Source: Helicobacter sp. MIT 99-5507
Lineage (GTDB): Bacteria > Campylobacterota > Campylobacteria > Campylobacterales > Helicobacteraceae
Reading direction: 5' to 3'
Assembly (NCBI RefSeq): GCF_003364295.1
Contig: NZ_NXLO01000004.1
Location: forward strand, 124,001-188,000
DNA length: 64,000 nucleotides
The translations under genes were made by a program, and so were the position numbers. The notes below the pieces were generated by a model, which saw nothing but the letters and a program-made list of their open reading frames with translations, had not been told where the DNA came from and ran no database searches. Below are positions 35,776-44,701 of the stretch, one piece after another (the stretch's first letter is position 1; each line of letters starts with the position of its first letter).

Positions 35776-38700
35776 TATTTTCCCTCTATGATTTTTATTT
35801 CAGATTCTGTGAGATTGTAGAGTTTATAGACTAGGGAATCAATTTCAGATTCTAGTTTGCTTGTGTCGGTTGTGGAATCTTTTGCCTTAAGTTTTAGAAT
35901 CTCATCAACTAAAGCAATGATTTGATTCACGATTGTTTGGTTTGCTTTGGTGGTTTTTGGGATAGGGAGTTTTAAAAGATTATTTGTTTTTAACTCACCT
36001 TCAATACCGCCTCCCATATAAAATTCACGCATAAGAAAATATACAAAAGAAGAGTTTAAAAACCCTGTAAGATATTTCATATCACATTCTTTGCCTGTAA
36101 TGAGATTTGCGGGAGCTGGAGCAAAAAAGCCTTTTTCCTCATACACAAAACAAGATTTATTTGCCATTATGCAAGGATAAAGAATCTTACCTTGATATGC
36201 AACTTGAGATTCCATTGTAAAATTGTAAGTGAAATCATAAAATTGCGTATATAAACGATAAAGATTCTCAATTATTTCTGTTCTCTCTCTCTCTCTCTCT
36301 CTTGTTGATAATTCAGATTCAATTAAGTTTATCTCCTTTTCATTCAATCCATAGGCTTGATAAATCAAGGAATCAAGGCGAGATTCTAAAGCTTTTGTAT
36401 TGCTTTTATGCTGTGATTTTTTGTTATATTGAGGGCTTTTGCCCGAAATATCTCTCTTGGATTTTATATGATTAGATTCTTCAGCTTGCAAGCAAGCTTC
36501 AGAATGACAAGAACAAGAATTGTTAGATTCTAAAATCTCATTTGCAAGACTTTCAATCTCTTTTAAAAATGTAGAATCTATTTTATGAGTTTCTACCACA
36601 GGTAGTTTTTCTACAAAGATTTTGCTCATAGAAAATCCACTTGCTCCAAGAGTGCTACAAATTTGTTTTAAATACCAAAATATGGTTTTTGAAGTAAGGA
36701 CAGCATTAAGATATGTTAAGTTTTCACCCTTTATCATAAAAGCTGTTTTATCTAAAAAATATCCCATTTTATCAAGCATAAAATTCACATTTTGCGTTGT
36801 TTCAGGATAAATAATTTTTCCCTCATACCGATAGTTTGGCACTTGAAGCCCACCACAGAATTTAAAGGCTTCTTTTAACTCTAATTCAAAATTTTTACAA
36901 AGCGACTTCACTAAAACAATAAGTTGCGATTCCACACAGGCAAGGAGCAGGTAAGCTAAACTATATTTTGCCCCCCCCCGCACAATAATATTTATTTCTT
37001 TGTCATCTAATCCATAAAGGGAGAAAACCATAGAATCTAGCTTAGTTTCTAAACTTTCAAGTAAATCCTTTGTTGTAGGATTTTCTTTTTTGCATTGAAT
37101 CATCGCATTTACAATTTTGCTAAATTCTGCTTCTTGGCTTTGAGTAATTTTAGGGATTGGGAGATTTTCGATTTTATCTTTTGCGCCATAAGCATATTTT
37201 CCCTCATCAATAAGATTTGTCATTTGAGTAATGAGAAAGCGGTAAAGCGTAGAATTCATAAGCCCTAAAACAAAGAGCAAAAACTCCTCTTTGTTTTGCT
37301 TGTGAGTTATCATAAAAAGTGAGTTATTAAAATACATTACTTCTTTTAAGTAACTAAAAAAATATTCTCCACTTACGGGATTCCATACGATTTTGGGTTT
37401 GGCAAATTCTTGATAATATGCAATGTTATCCTGCGTTTCAAACCATTTGTTGCTTGTTTTCTTTCTGCAACCTTTTTCACCACTTTGTGCTATGCGTGGC
37501 ATAAAAGATTCTAAATAGCTTTTTACTGCTGGATACTCATCAATATCAAGTTTTAAGGCTGGAAAAGTGCCTATTATCCACAATCCCGCCCACTCATAAC
37601 TATACCTCTTAATATCTCTCCCACGCAAAATAGGCTTAATAAGCTCCTTTGTCCTTGCTCTCTCCTCCTCATTAGCACACGCATTTAAAATCTCCTCACG
37701 CTTTTTAGTATCTATAATAAAGGCTTCATTGTAGCCTGTTTTGATACCATAATTTATATTTATATCCCAATCCTTTAGCGGTGTGCCGATTTTTTCAATC
37801 TTGGCTTTTAAGGCTGCAATTTCTGGGCTTGTGAAAATAAAGGAATCCGTGCTTAGGGAATCTTGGGGGATTTGAGTAAGCTCTAAGCTCTCCTCTAAAG
37901 GCTTGTTTTCTTTGGGATTATAATCCTTTGGGTTTGCATAGTTTAAGCTGTGGCTTGCATTAGCTTTTGCCTTATGAAATTCTAAAATACTCGTATCCAC
38001 CGTGGCAGATTCAAAAACTTTCACACCATTGAAATCAAGATAGGTATTTATTTGCGTATTTTTAAGCAAAAATTCTCTCAAAGGCTCACCATAAGCAGCC
38101 CTGCACCATTTATTAGAAGTGATGAAGCTCAAGATTCCATTGTCTTTAAGAATCTTAAACCCAAGTTCGTAGAAGTAGGTATAAATATCACTCGTGCCTT
38201 TGTAAATGCTAAAGGCTTTTTGCAAATGAGGTTTTAACTCTTTAATCTCCTCTTGTCGGATATAGGGTGGATTCCCAATCACCAAATCAAAGCCTAGAAA
38301 GTCTCCATTAGAATCTAGCACTTCAGGGAATGCGAAACGCCATTCAAGTGGATTGTTGCTTTCAAGGTTAAAAAGTTCATTATAGGAATTTTGCAAAATT
38401 TGAAATTCTTTTTTCGCTTCGTTTTCATCAAAATCCTCTATAAACATTCGCTGTGGAACATAAAGGCTTAAATTTTTGTCCTCTTTTGCAAGAAAATTTC
38501 CATATTTTTTAGAATACTCCTCACATTTTGTCTCAAAATCCTTAGTTTGCTTTTTGAATTTATCCTTAAAGCAAAAGTTTCTAAAAGCTTGTAGTAAATC
38601 TTTGATTTTTCTATCTATTTGTGCTTTATTATCATAGAATCCCTCTTTATAGTTTTGCACGATTTGCTTGTATTCTTTCATTTTTGTTGCGATATTTGGA

Positions 38701-40727
38701 TAGTGAGAAAGACTTGAGTTCATATCAAAGTAAGAAATAAGGCTATTCCCACACTTAATATTTATATCAATATTTGGCAGAGTTTGGAGCTTATGGATTT
38801 TAGAATCTTTATCTTTAGAAAAGTTAAGATAATAAGCGTTTTTAAGTAGCTCTATCCAAAGGCGTAGCCTTGCGATATTACACGAATTGGGATTAATATC
38901 CACGCCAAAGAGATTATTTTCAATAATAGATTTTTTAAGTTCAAAAAGTTCCTTTTGGATTTGGTGATTAGAATCTTCTAGCCTCTTGTAAGCAAACTTT
39001 TCACCCTCTTTGGTAATAAGGTGGATTTCATCGTCTTTAATTTGCAAATCTTTATACCCAAATCCCAAAAGCCCTAATTTGTGATAAATCGCAATCATTT
39101 CGTTTAAGGCAGAGACGAGAAAATGTCCGCTACCCACGCTTGGATCGCAGATTCTAATACTTTCTAAAAGCCGCTTAGCTTGGGATTCCACACGCCCAAA
39201 GTCCCTATCAATTTGCTTGCGTAAGGATCCTAAATCTTTTGCACTCCAACTAAAATCTGTATTGAATCTCTCTAACACAATTTTTTGCAAACTTTCCTTA
39301 CACATATAGGAGGTAATGAAGTTTGGGGTATAGAAACTGCCCTCTTGATAGCCATTGAGCTTTTCAAACATCGCACCAAGCACACTTGAATTAATCAGTT
39401 TATTGCTTATGTTAGAATCGTGGTTTTTGCCAAAGTCAAAACATTCTAAGAAATCGAAGAGATAGGCAAGAAAACGGACAGATTCTCTTTTTTTGTATTC
39501 TGTTTGCGTAGTAGCAAAGGGCAAAATCTCTAAAGCATCATCAAGTGTGCTTAAGTCGCAAATTTCTTTTTCATCTCGGATAAAAAGTGAGGAGTTGAGG
39601 TAAGGCAGGAAGTTAAAGCCTTTATCTGACTTTCGCTCCTTATAATCCTTTGCCAAAACTTCAAAAAAGAGATGAGCCAAAATGCTAAAACTCGTGATTT
39701 TTGCAGAGGTTAAGAATCGCAAGTTTTTATCAAAATCATTGAAATGCAGCAAGTTTGCTTCAATGAGTTTCAAAAACAAAATGCGATTGAGCCACACGAT
39801 AATATGGCTCATCGTGGTTTCAAAATCACTTGGTTTATTGTCGTTTTTTAGCCTGTCGGTGATATGTTTTGCAAAACTGCTTTTTTGTGTCTGGTCTATT
39901 TGAATAAGAATCTTGCCCCTAGTCTCTATTTCTTTTAAGCCCAAAATATGCAAAAGCTCATAGTAAAATTTGGGATTAAGTGCGTTGGGGTCTCTTTTGT
40001 ATTCGTGGTGCAAGAAATCTCTATTTAGAATCTTGTGTGCGGTATTTAGGTGTTTGTCGTTGCGCAAGTCAAAATGTAAGCCTTTAAGCGCAATGTTAAA
40101 TAAATCGCCCTCCCTGTTTTCCACGAGGTATTCCTCCAAAATGGGCTTTAATTCCCTATAAAAATCCTCTTGGGTTTTAATGTTTGAATTTTGCGGCGAT
40201 TCTAAATCTTTATAGAGTTTTTTAATTTTGCTGTTATCATAAAAATACCGCTTAAACTCTCCTGCTTCAAAGAGATAGAATTGATAAAAGTCCGTAATAA
40301 TGATAAATTGAATGTTTGTATTACGATTTAAGCCATTCTCGCGCTCCCTAAAATAATACAAAATGCACTCGTGCAATGCCTTGCAATTGGGGTTGCTTTC
40401 GCTCAACATTTCGGTTCTGTTTTCGGGCTTTTTTGTTTCAATAATGATTTCCACATTGCTATCTTTAAGTAACGCTAAATCAATTTCGCTATTACCTTTT
40501 TGTTTAAAAGCCGCTTGAGCGTGGAATCCTAACCCTCGCAAAAAGGGTGCAAGAACATTTGCAACAAGGGCTTTTTCATTTTGCTCTTTGTCTTTCTCAA
40601 GGGATTCCAAATATTTCGTAACTTTTTCTTTAAACTCCTCTAGCCCAAATACTTTAGAATCCGCATAATCCTTATTATGAGATTCTAAAAATTCTTTTAA
40701 AGGAATGGATTTAAAACTTAGAGACAT
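35775..40727 (-). CDS. type IIG restriction-modification enzyme with three tandem specificity modules, doubly phase-variable
   Basis: 1650 residues from ATG 40727, chosen over the longer TTG frame because AAAGGA lies six bases upstream. The N-terminal nuclease has a PD-(D/E)XK core: D83, E97, K99 in EIDLALLKDSNVEIIIETKK. The adenine-methyltransferase core has DPSVGSGHFL near residue 525 and GNPPYI near 819. Three specificity-like modules follow, each ending in LES-x(L/I)DSL-type helix, Y-G/N-L and EI-x-I: before 1250, before 1476, and at the C-terminus. G9 at 36971-36979 and (AG)10 at 36282-36302 lie right after modules one and two. With one G more or fewer translation stops at 1255-1256 residues; with one AG unit more or fewer it stops at 1485. 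The architecture predicts enzymes with one, two or three modules. Confidence 0.88.
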   Translation of the reverse strand: MSLSFKSIPLKEFLESHNKDYADSKVFGLEEFKEKVTKYLESLEKDKEQNEKALVANVLAPFLRGLGFHAQAAFKQKGNSEIDLALLKDSNVEIIIETKKPENRTEMLSESNPNCKALHECILYYFRERENGLNRNTNIQFIIITDFYQFYLFEAGEFKRYFYDNSKIKKLYKDLESPQNSNIKTQEDFYRELKPILEEYLVENREGDLFNIALKGLHFDLRNDKHLNTAHKILNRDFLHHEYKRDPNALNPKFYYELLHILGLKEIETRGKILIQIDQTQKSSFAKHITDRLKNDNKPSDFETTMSHIIVWLNRILFLKLIEANLLHFNDFDKNLRFLTSAKITSFSILAHLFFEVLAKDYKERKSDKGFNFLPYLNSSLFIRDEKEICDLSTLDDALEILPFATTQTEYKKRESVRFLAYLFDFLECFDFGKNHDSNISNKLINSSVLGAMFEKLNGYQEGSFYTPNFITSYMCKESLQKIVLERFNTDFSWSAKDLGSLRKQIDRDFGRVESQAKRLLESIRICDPSVGSGHFLVSALNEMIAIYHKLGLLGFGYKDLQIKDDEIHLITKEGEKFAYKRLEDSNHQIQKELFELKKSIIENNLFGVDINPNSCNIARLRLWIELLKNAYYLNFSKDKDSKIHKLQTLPNIDINIKCGNSLISYFDMNSSLSHYPNIATKMKEYKQIVQNYKEGFYDNKAQIDRKIKDLLQAFRNFCFKDKFKKQTKDFETKCEEYSKKYGNFLAKEDKNLSLYVPQRMFIEDFDENEAKKEFQILQNSYNELFNLESNNPLEWRFAFPEVLDSNGDFLGFDLVIGNPPYIRQEEIKELKPHLQKAFSIYKGTSDIYTYFYELGFKILKDNGILSFITSNKWCRAAYGEPLREFLLKNTQINTYLDFNGVKVFESATVDTSILEFHKAKANASHSLNYANPKDYNPKENKPLEESLELTQIPQDSLSTDSFIFTSPEIAALKAKIEKIGTPLKDWDININYGIKTGYNEAFIIDTKKREEILNACANEEERARTKELIKPILRGRDIKRYSYEWAGLWIIGTFPALKLDIDEYPAVKSYLESFMPRIAQSGEKGCRKKTSNKWFETQDNIAYYQEFAKPKIVWNPVSGEYFFSYLKEVMYFNNSLFMITHKQNKEEFLLFVLGLMNSTLYRFLITQMTNLIDEGKYAYGAKDKIENLPIPKITQSQEAEFSKIVNAMIQCKKENPTTKDLLESLETKLDSMVFSLYGLDDKEINIIVRGGAKYSLAYLLLACVESQLIVLVKSLCKNFELELKEAFKFCGGLQVPNYRYEGKIIYPETTQNVNFMLDKMGYFLDKTAFMIKGENLTYLNAVLTSKTIFWYLKQICSTLGASGFSMSKIFVEKLPVVETHKIDSTFLKEIESLANEILESNNSCSCHSEACLQAEESNHIKSKRDISGKSPQYNKKSQHKSNTKALESRLDSLIYQAYGLNEKEINLIESELSTRERERERTEIIENLYRLYTQFYDFTYNFTMESQVAYQGKILYPCIMANKSCFVYEEKGFFAPAPANLITGKECDMKYLTGFLNSSFVYFLMREFYMGGGIEGELKTNNLLKLPIPKTTKANQTIVNQIIALVDEILKLKAKDSTTDTSKLESEIDSLVYKLYNLTESEIKIIEGK
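36282..36302. repeat. (TC)10T dinucleotide tract, phase-variable switch 2 of the RM gene
   Basis: It reads as (AG)10A on the coding strand, encoding alternating Arg-Glu. At 10 units the third specificity module is in frame. At 9 units the frame ends in TGA and at 11 in TAA, both within four codons after the tract. Confidence 0.93.
36405..36515. repeat. interspersed palindromic repeat inserted in frame within the RM gene
   Basis: The coding strand here encodes CHSEACLQAEES, then KRDISGKSPQYNKK, peptides typical of noncoding interspersed repeats when translated. DNA palindromes are visible: AGCTTGC...GCAAGCT near 36483-36498 and GGGC-TTTT-GCCC near 36433-36444. The insertion falls in the linker before the second module's terminal helix and does not break the frame. 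Boundaries are approximate. Confidence 0.62.
36971..36979. repeat. C9 tract (G9 coding), phase-variable switch 1 of the RM gene
   Basis: The coding sequence is ATT GTG CGG GGG GGG GCA. With 10 G the next codons are GGC AAA ATA TAG; with 8 they are CAA AAT ATA GTT TAG. Both alternatives stop directly after the first module's terminal helix. Confidence 0.94.
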
Positions 40728-40826
40728 TTTTATCCTTTTGTAGCTATTCAAATGTAATCTACTTATTGTTGGTTAAGAGAGTTAAAATTTCAAATTAATG
40801 CTTATAATACTTATTGAAAATGGCTT

Positions 40827-40835
40827 ATTATAGCA
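40827..40835 (-). promoter_or_regulatory. extended -10 promoter of the RM-pentapeptide operon
   Basis: On the minus strand the sequence is TGCTATAAT, a perfect extended -10, about 100 bases before the RM ATG. Confidence 0.72.
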
Positions 40836-40870
40836 TTATTTGTGTAGCAAAATTATCTAAAAAGGTTATA

Positions 40871-40905
40871 AAAATAATTAGGCTTCCTTAAAACCTAATT
40901 ATTTT
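40871..40905 (-). terminator. rho-independent terminator of the globin gene
   Basis: A 12-bp stem (AAAATAATTAGG and CCTAATTATTTT) around an 11-base loop. On the minus strand it starts inside the globin stop region and runs into TTTTTATAA. It separates the globin gene from the RM promoter. Confidence 0.75.
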
Positions 40906-41326
40906 TGGTTTTCATAGAGCTTTTTTCTATATCTATATAAAATTGAGCAATTTTGCCATAGGCTGCTTCCCAAGCCTTAAGCACTTCATCATTAGGGTTT
41001 AAAAGATTTTTAATAGCTTTTAAAAGGCATTCCCCAACAAGCGGATAATGCTCTTCTTTTACATTTAAACTTATATGAGTCTTAGCAACTTTCTCTACAA
41101 ACTCTCTTGTATTCTCTAAATTTTCTATATTTTTAGCTGCCATTAATATGGCTAACGCTAAAGCCCTTGGCTGCTCACCAGATACTTGTTTGCCCTCATT
41201 AAACATTGGCTTTACTTTAGGATAGCTCTCAAATAATACCCTATAAAATTCTTTGGTTAAATCCTCACCATTTTTTTGCAAAATTGGCACACATTCTTTA
41301 ATAATTACAATCTGTTCTTTTGTCAT
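40895..41326 (-). CDS. cgb: single-domain globin (Campylobacter Cgb/Vgb type)
   Basis: 143 residues, the size of a bacterial myoglobin-like globin without a reductase domain. The pattern FYRVLFESYPKVKPMF covers the B-C-CD region and VAKTHISL provides the proximal histidine. Such globins in Campylobacter dioxygenate nitric oxide to nitrate and are induced by nitrosative stress. AAGGG lies seven bases before the ATG. A tandem 14-bp repeat sits in its promoter region. It is monocistronic, ending in a strong terminator. Confidence 0.9.
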   Translation of the reverse strand: MTKEQIVIIKECVPILQKNGEDLTKEFYRVLFESYPKVKPMFNEGKQVSGEQPRALALAILMAAKNIENLENTREFVEKVAKTHISLNVKEEHYPLVGECLLKAIKNLLNPNDEVLKAWEAAYGKIAQFYIDIEKSSMKTKNN

Positions 41327-41368
41327 TTTTACCCTTTATATTGAAAGTTTAAAAAGATATTTTACATT

Positions 41369-41396
41369 ACTAAAGGGCAATAACTAAAGGGCAATA
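41369..41396. repeat. tandem 14-bp repeat upstream of the globin gene
   Basis: ACTAAAGGGCAATA occurs twice head-to-tail with no spacer, 43-70 bases before the globin ATG, beside a candidate TAAAAT -10. It could be an operator or a slippage duplication. Two GGTTAA half-sites follow at 41410-41427. Confidence 0.55.
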
Positions 41397-41441
41397 AATT
41401 ATTGATGTAGGTTAATTTTTAAGGTTAATGCAACAACTACT

Positions 41442-41732
41442 TCATTCTTTCATAGCAATAAATGTAGCAAAATTTACCCATTTAAAGAGGGTTTCTACAT
41501 TCTTAAAACCGCAATCTCTTAGCATTTTTTTATCTTCTCTCTCACTATAAGGGACAAGGACATTCTCTAAAGCCTCTCTTTTTTAGTAATTTCAAATTCA
41601 CTATAGCCTTGTTTCTTTTTGTTTTGTAAATAATAATCAATCATTGCAAAATCTAATCGTTTATCCTCACAAATAACTTTCTCTGAAAAGATAAAAAATC
41701 CTCCAGAAAAATTATAAAATTTTTACATAATT
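41442..41732 (-). pseudogene. cmoA: cmoA remnant (carboxy-S-adenosylmethionine synthase C-terminus)
   Basis: The minus strand encodes [16 protein letters not shown], then [10 protein letters not shown]. After a one-base frameshift at the T6 run (41579-41584) it continues [16 protein letters not shown] and ends [20 protein letters not shown]. This follows the end of CmoA (NPGG-SEK, NGYSELEISQKR-LENV, GF-WFQCFNFGSLVA-K). The N-terminal two thirds, with the SAM-binding motif, are missing. The residue is 3' debris of a gene that normally helps make the cmo5U34 wobble modification. Confidence 0.75.
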
Positions 41733-41775
41733 TCATTAAAATAACAATTCTCAAACATTTATTAAGGTGGAACTT

Positions 41776-42888
41776 TTGCAAGAGATAGATTATTATGAAA
41801 TACTAGAGATTACCAAAACAAGCGATAAAGAGACTATAAAAAAAGCATATAGAAAATTAGCTCTTAAATATCACCCAGATAGAAATGCCGATGATAAAGG
41901 TGCTGAAGAAAAATTTAAGCTTATAAATGAAGCATATCAAGTTTTAAGCGATGATAATAGAAGAGAAATATATGATAAATATGGCAAAGCAGGACTTGAA
42001 AATAGTGGATTTAGCGGATTTAGTGATAGGGATTTTGGTGATGTATTTGGAGATTTAGGCTCGATATTTGAGAGTGTATTTGGTCAAGGATTTAGCAAGA
42101 GAAGCAAAAGAAGTGAATTTGAAGATGATATTGCATTAGAATTAAATTTGAGTTTTAAAGAGGCAGTTTTTGGCTGTAAAAAAGAGATAAAAAATAAATA
42201 TAAAAAATATTGTAAAACTTGTAATGGAAGTGGGGCAAAAAGCAAAGAAAGATGCAAATATTGTAATGGAGAGGGTAGAGTTTATAGTAGAAATGGTTTT
42301 ATGACTTTTAGTCAAACTTGTTCGCATTGTGCAGGAAGTGGAGAGTTGATAAAAGACAAATGCACTAATTGCAGCGGCAAAAAATATGAAGTAATAGAAG
42401 AAAAATTTAGCATTGATATACCAGAGGGAATTGATACAAATAATAGGATTAGGGCTTCATCTCATGGAAATGAATTACCAAATGGAAAAAGAGGTGATTT
42501 GTATATCATAATAAATGTAGAAGATGATGAGCATTTTATTCGTGATGGAAGCGATGTATATATAGAAATACCTGTATTTTTTACAAATATCATTCTTGGT
42601 GGTGTAATAAAAGTGCCATCTTTACGCGGTGAATTGGAATTAAAAGTGCCACAAAATGCAAAAGATAAAGAAAGATTTATATTTAAAAATGAGGGAATAA
42701 AAGAGCTAAATAGCTCACAAAAAGGTAGATTTATAGTGCAAATCAAGATTACTTATCCACAAGATAAGCTTACAATGGAGCAAAAAAAGCTAGTAGAGCA
42801 GCTACATAAATCTTTTGGACAGACAAGTGAGCCGCATAAAACGATATTTGATAATTGTATAGCAAAAATAAGAGAATGGCTTAATTAG
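41776..42888 (+). CDS. dnaJ: chaperone DnaJ
   Basis: About 370 residues. The J-domain has the YHPDR tripeptide near residue 30. A Gly/Phe-rich linker (about 70-115) is followed by the zinc domain with four CxxCxGxG-type repeats (CKTCNGSG, CKYCNGEG, CSHCAGSG, CTNCSGKK) and the C-terminal substrate domain. It stimulates DnaK ATPase and delivers unfolded clients. I prefer TTG 41776, five bases after AAGGTGGA; the GTG at 41767 lies within that site. No CIRCE-like inverted repeat was seen upstream. Confidence 0.95.
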   Translation: MQEIDYYEILEITKTSDKETIKKAYRKLALKYHPDRNADDKGAEEKFKLINEAYQVLSDDNRREIYDKYGKAGLENSGFSGFSDRDFGDVFGDLGSIFESVFGQGFSKRSKRSEFEDDIALELNLSFKEAVFGCKKEIKNKYKKYCKTCNGSGAKSKERCKYCNGEGRVYSRNGFMTFSQTCSHCAGSGELIKDKCTNCSGKKYEVIEEKFSIDIPEGIDTNNRIRASSHGNELPNGKRGDLYIIINVEDDEHFIRDGSDVYIEIPVFFTNIILGGVIKVPSLRGELELKVPQNAKDKERFIFKNEGIKELNSSQKGRFIVQIKITYPQDKLTMEQKKLVEQLHKSFGQTSEPHKTIFDNCIAKIREWLN

Positions 42889-42952
42889 AAATAAAATAAG
42901 ATTTTATTATATAAGGTTGGAATATAATAAGTTTAGCTATTAAGGAGTGATT

Positions 42953-44686
42953 ATGAGTGCGATTGATAAATGGAATCTAGAATCTTTATTTAAAAATCAA
43001 AATGATTTAGATGGTTTTGTAAAAAAATTACAAACACAAGCTACTTCATTTGAAAAAAAATATAGTGGCAAGCTATCTAATAGCGATGATTTTGAGGAGG
43101 TTATTGGAGAGTATGAGAGTTTGCTAGAGGGCATAGGTAGGATTATGACTTATGCTTTTTTGCTTTTTGCAAAAGATTCTAGCAATGGTGCTTATTATGC
43201 AAAATACGAGCTTATAGCAAACAAGATTCAAGATTCTTTGATTTTCTTTGAGATTGAGCTAACAAATCTTGATTCAAAAATTATAGATAATGCTATAAAA
43301 TCAAGCAAAAAATATAAATATTTTTTAGAAAAATTAATAGAACAAAAAAAATATTTATTAAGCAAAGAAGAAGAAAAGATTCTCCTAAAAGTCTCACCTA
43401 TTGGGAAAGAAGCTTTTAGCAGGCTATTTGATGAATATATGAGTTCTTTGAAGTTTAAATTTGATGATAAGATAATAAGCGAGGAAGAGATATTATCAAA
43501 ATTGCATGTTGATAATAGAGATATTAGAAAAGCAGCACAAAAAGAGCTTACAAAAAGATTAGATAAATCATCACATATTTTAAAATATATTATAAATATC
43601 GTGCGAAAAGATTTGAGAATAAAAATGGATTTAAGAGGCTATGAAAAGCCAGAATCTTTTCGTCATATCGATAATCAAATAAGCCAAAAAAGTGTTGATA
43701 GCATGATTGATATCGTGGTAAAAAACTTTCCATTAGTGCATAAATACTACAAGATAAAATCTAAGATTCTAGGGATTAAAAAGCTAAAAGATTATGATAG
43801 ATATGCTCCAATTAATATAGGCACAAAAGAAGCAACTTTTCCTTATGAAAAAGCAAAAAAAATGGTAATAGAATCTTATACGGATTTTTCTCCTAAATTT
43901 GGTAAAATCGTGCAAGATGCTTTTAAAGATGGCTGGGTAGATTCTCATCCTATAAAAAACAAAAGAAGTGGGGCATTTTCACATGGTGCTACGCCTCATG
44001 CTCACCCATATGTATTATTAAATCATACAGATGGAAGAAGGGATGTATTTACTATCGCACATGAATTTGGACATGCAATTCATCAAGAATTATCAAAAAG
44101 CGTTGGATATTTAAATATGGATACGCCTCTTACTACGGCAGAAACTGCATCTGTATTTGGTGAAATGCTTTTATTTGATAAGATGAAAAAAGAGCTAAAA
44201 GGAAAAGAACTACTAAGCCTTTATGCAGGTAAAATTGAAGATATATTTTCTACTTTATTTCGCCAAGTAGTTATGACAAATTTTGAGCGAGAGATTCACA
44301 AAAGAGATGGTGAGTTGCAAGTAAGCGATTTGAATGAAATTTGGTTTAATGAGAATAAAAAAATGTTTGAAGATTCTCTATTTTTAAGTGATAATTATAA
44401 ATTATGGTGGAGTTATATTCCACATTTTATTCACTCTCCATTTTATTGCTATGCTTATAGTTATGGTCAGTTATTGTCACTTACTTTATTTGGATTATAT
44501 AAAAGTGGAAATAAGGATTTTGTAAAAAAATATACAGAATTTTTATCTTGTGGTGGGTCAAAAACTCCAAGTGAGCTTGTAGGAATCTTTGGCTTTGATA
44601 TAGAAGATGATAAATTTTGGGAATATGGTATTAATGAGGTTAAAAAGATTCTAGATGAATTTAGCAAAATCGCTAAAAAAAATTAA
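42953..44686 (+). CDS. pepF: oligoendopeptidase F (M3 metallopeptidase)
   Basis: About 577 residues. The zinc motif is AHEFGHAIHQEL near residue 365, with the downstream glutamate in TTAETASVFGEML. Length and N-terminal helical domain match the M3B PepF/pz-peptidase group. It cleaves oligopeptides in the cytoplasm. ATG 42953 follows AAGGAG by five bases; the GTG at 42947 overlaps that site. It starts 64 bases after dnaJ. Confidence 0.94.
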   Translation: MSAIDKWNLESLFKNQNDLDGFVKKLQTQATSFEKKYSGKLSNSDDFEEVIGEYESLLEGIGRIMTYAFLLFAKDSSNGAYYAKYELIANKIQDSLIFFEIELTNLDSKIIDNAIKSSKKYKYFLEKLIEQKKYLLSKEEEKILLKVSPIGKEAFSRLFDEYMSSLKFKFDDKIISEEEILSKLHVDNRDIRKAAQKELTKRLDKSSHILKYIINIVRKDLRIKMDLRGYEKPESFRHIDNQISQKSVDSMIDIVVKNFPLVHKYYKIKSKILGIKKLKDYDRYAPINIGTKEATFPYEKAKKMVIESYTDFSPKFGKIVQDAFKDGWVDSHPIKNKRSGAFSHGATPHAHPYVLLNHTDGRRDVFTIAHEFGHAIHQELSKSVGYLNMDTPLTTAETASVFGEMLLFDKMKKELKGKELLSLYAGKIEDIFSTLFRQVVMTNFEREIHKRDGELQVSDLNEIWFNENKKMFEDSLFLSDNYKLWWSYIPHFIHSPFYCYAYSYGQLLSLTLFGLYKSGNKDFVKKYTEFLSCGGSKTPSELVGIFGFDIEDDKFWEYGINEVKKILDEFSKIAKKN

Positions 44687-44701
44687 TAAAAAAGGATGAT
44701 A

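Noticed and set aside
41700-41766. CIRCE or HspR operator ahead of dnaJ
   Set aside because: No inverted repeat resembling CIRCE or HAIR could be found in the short A/T-rich leader.
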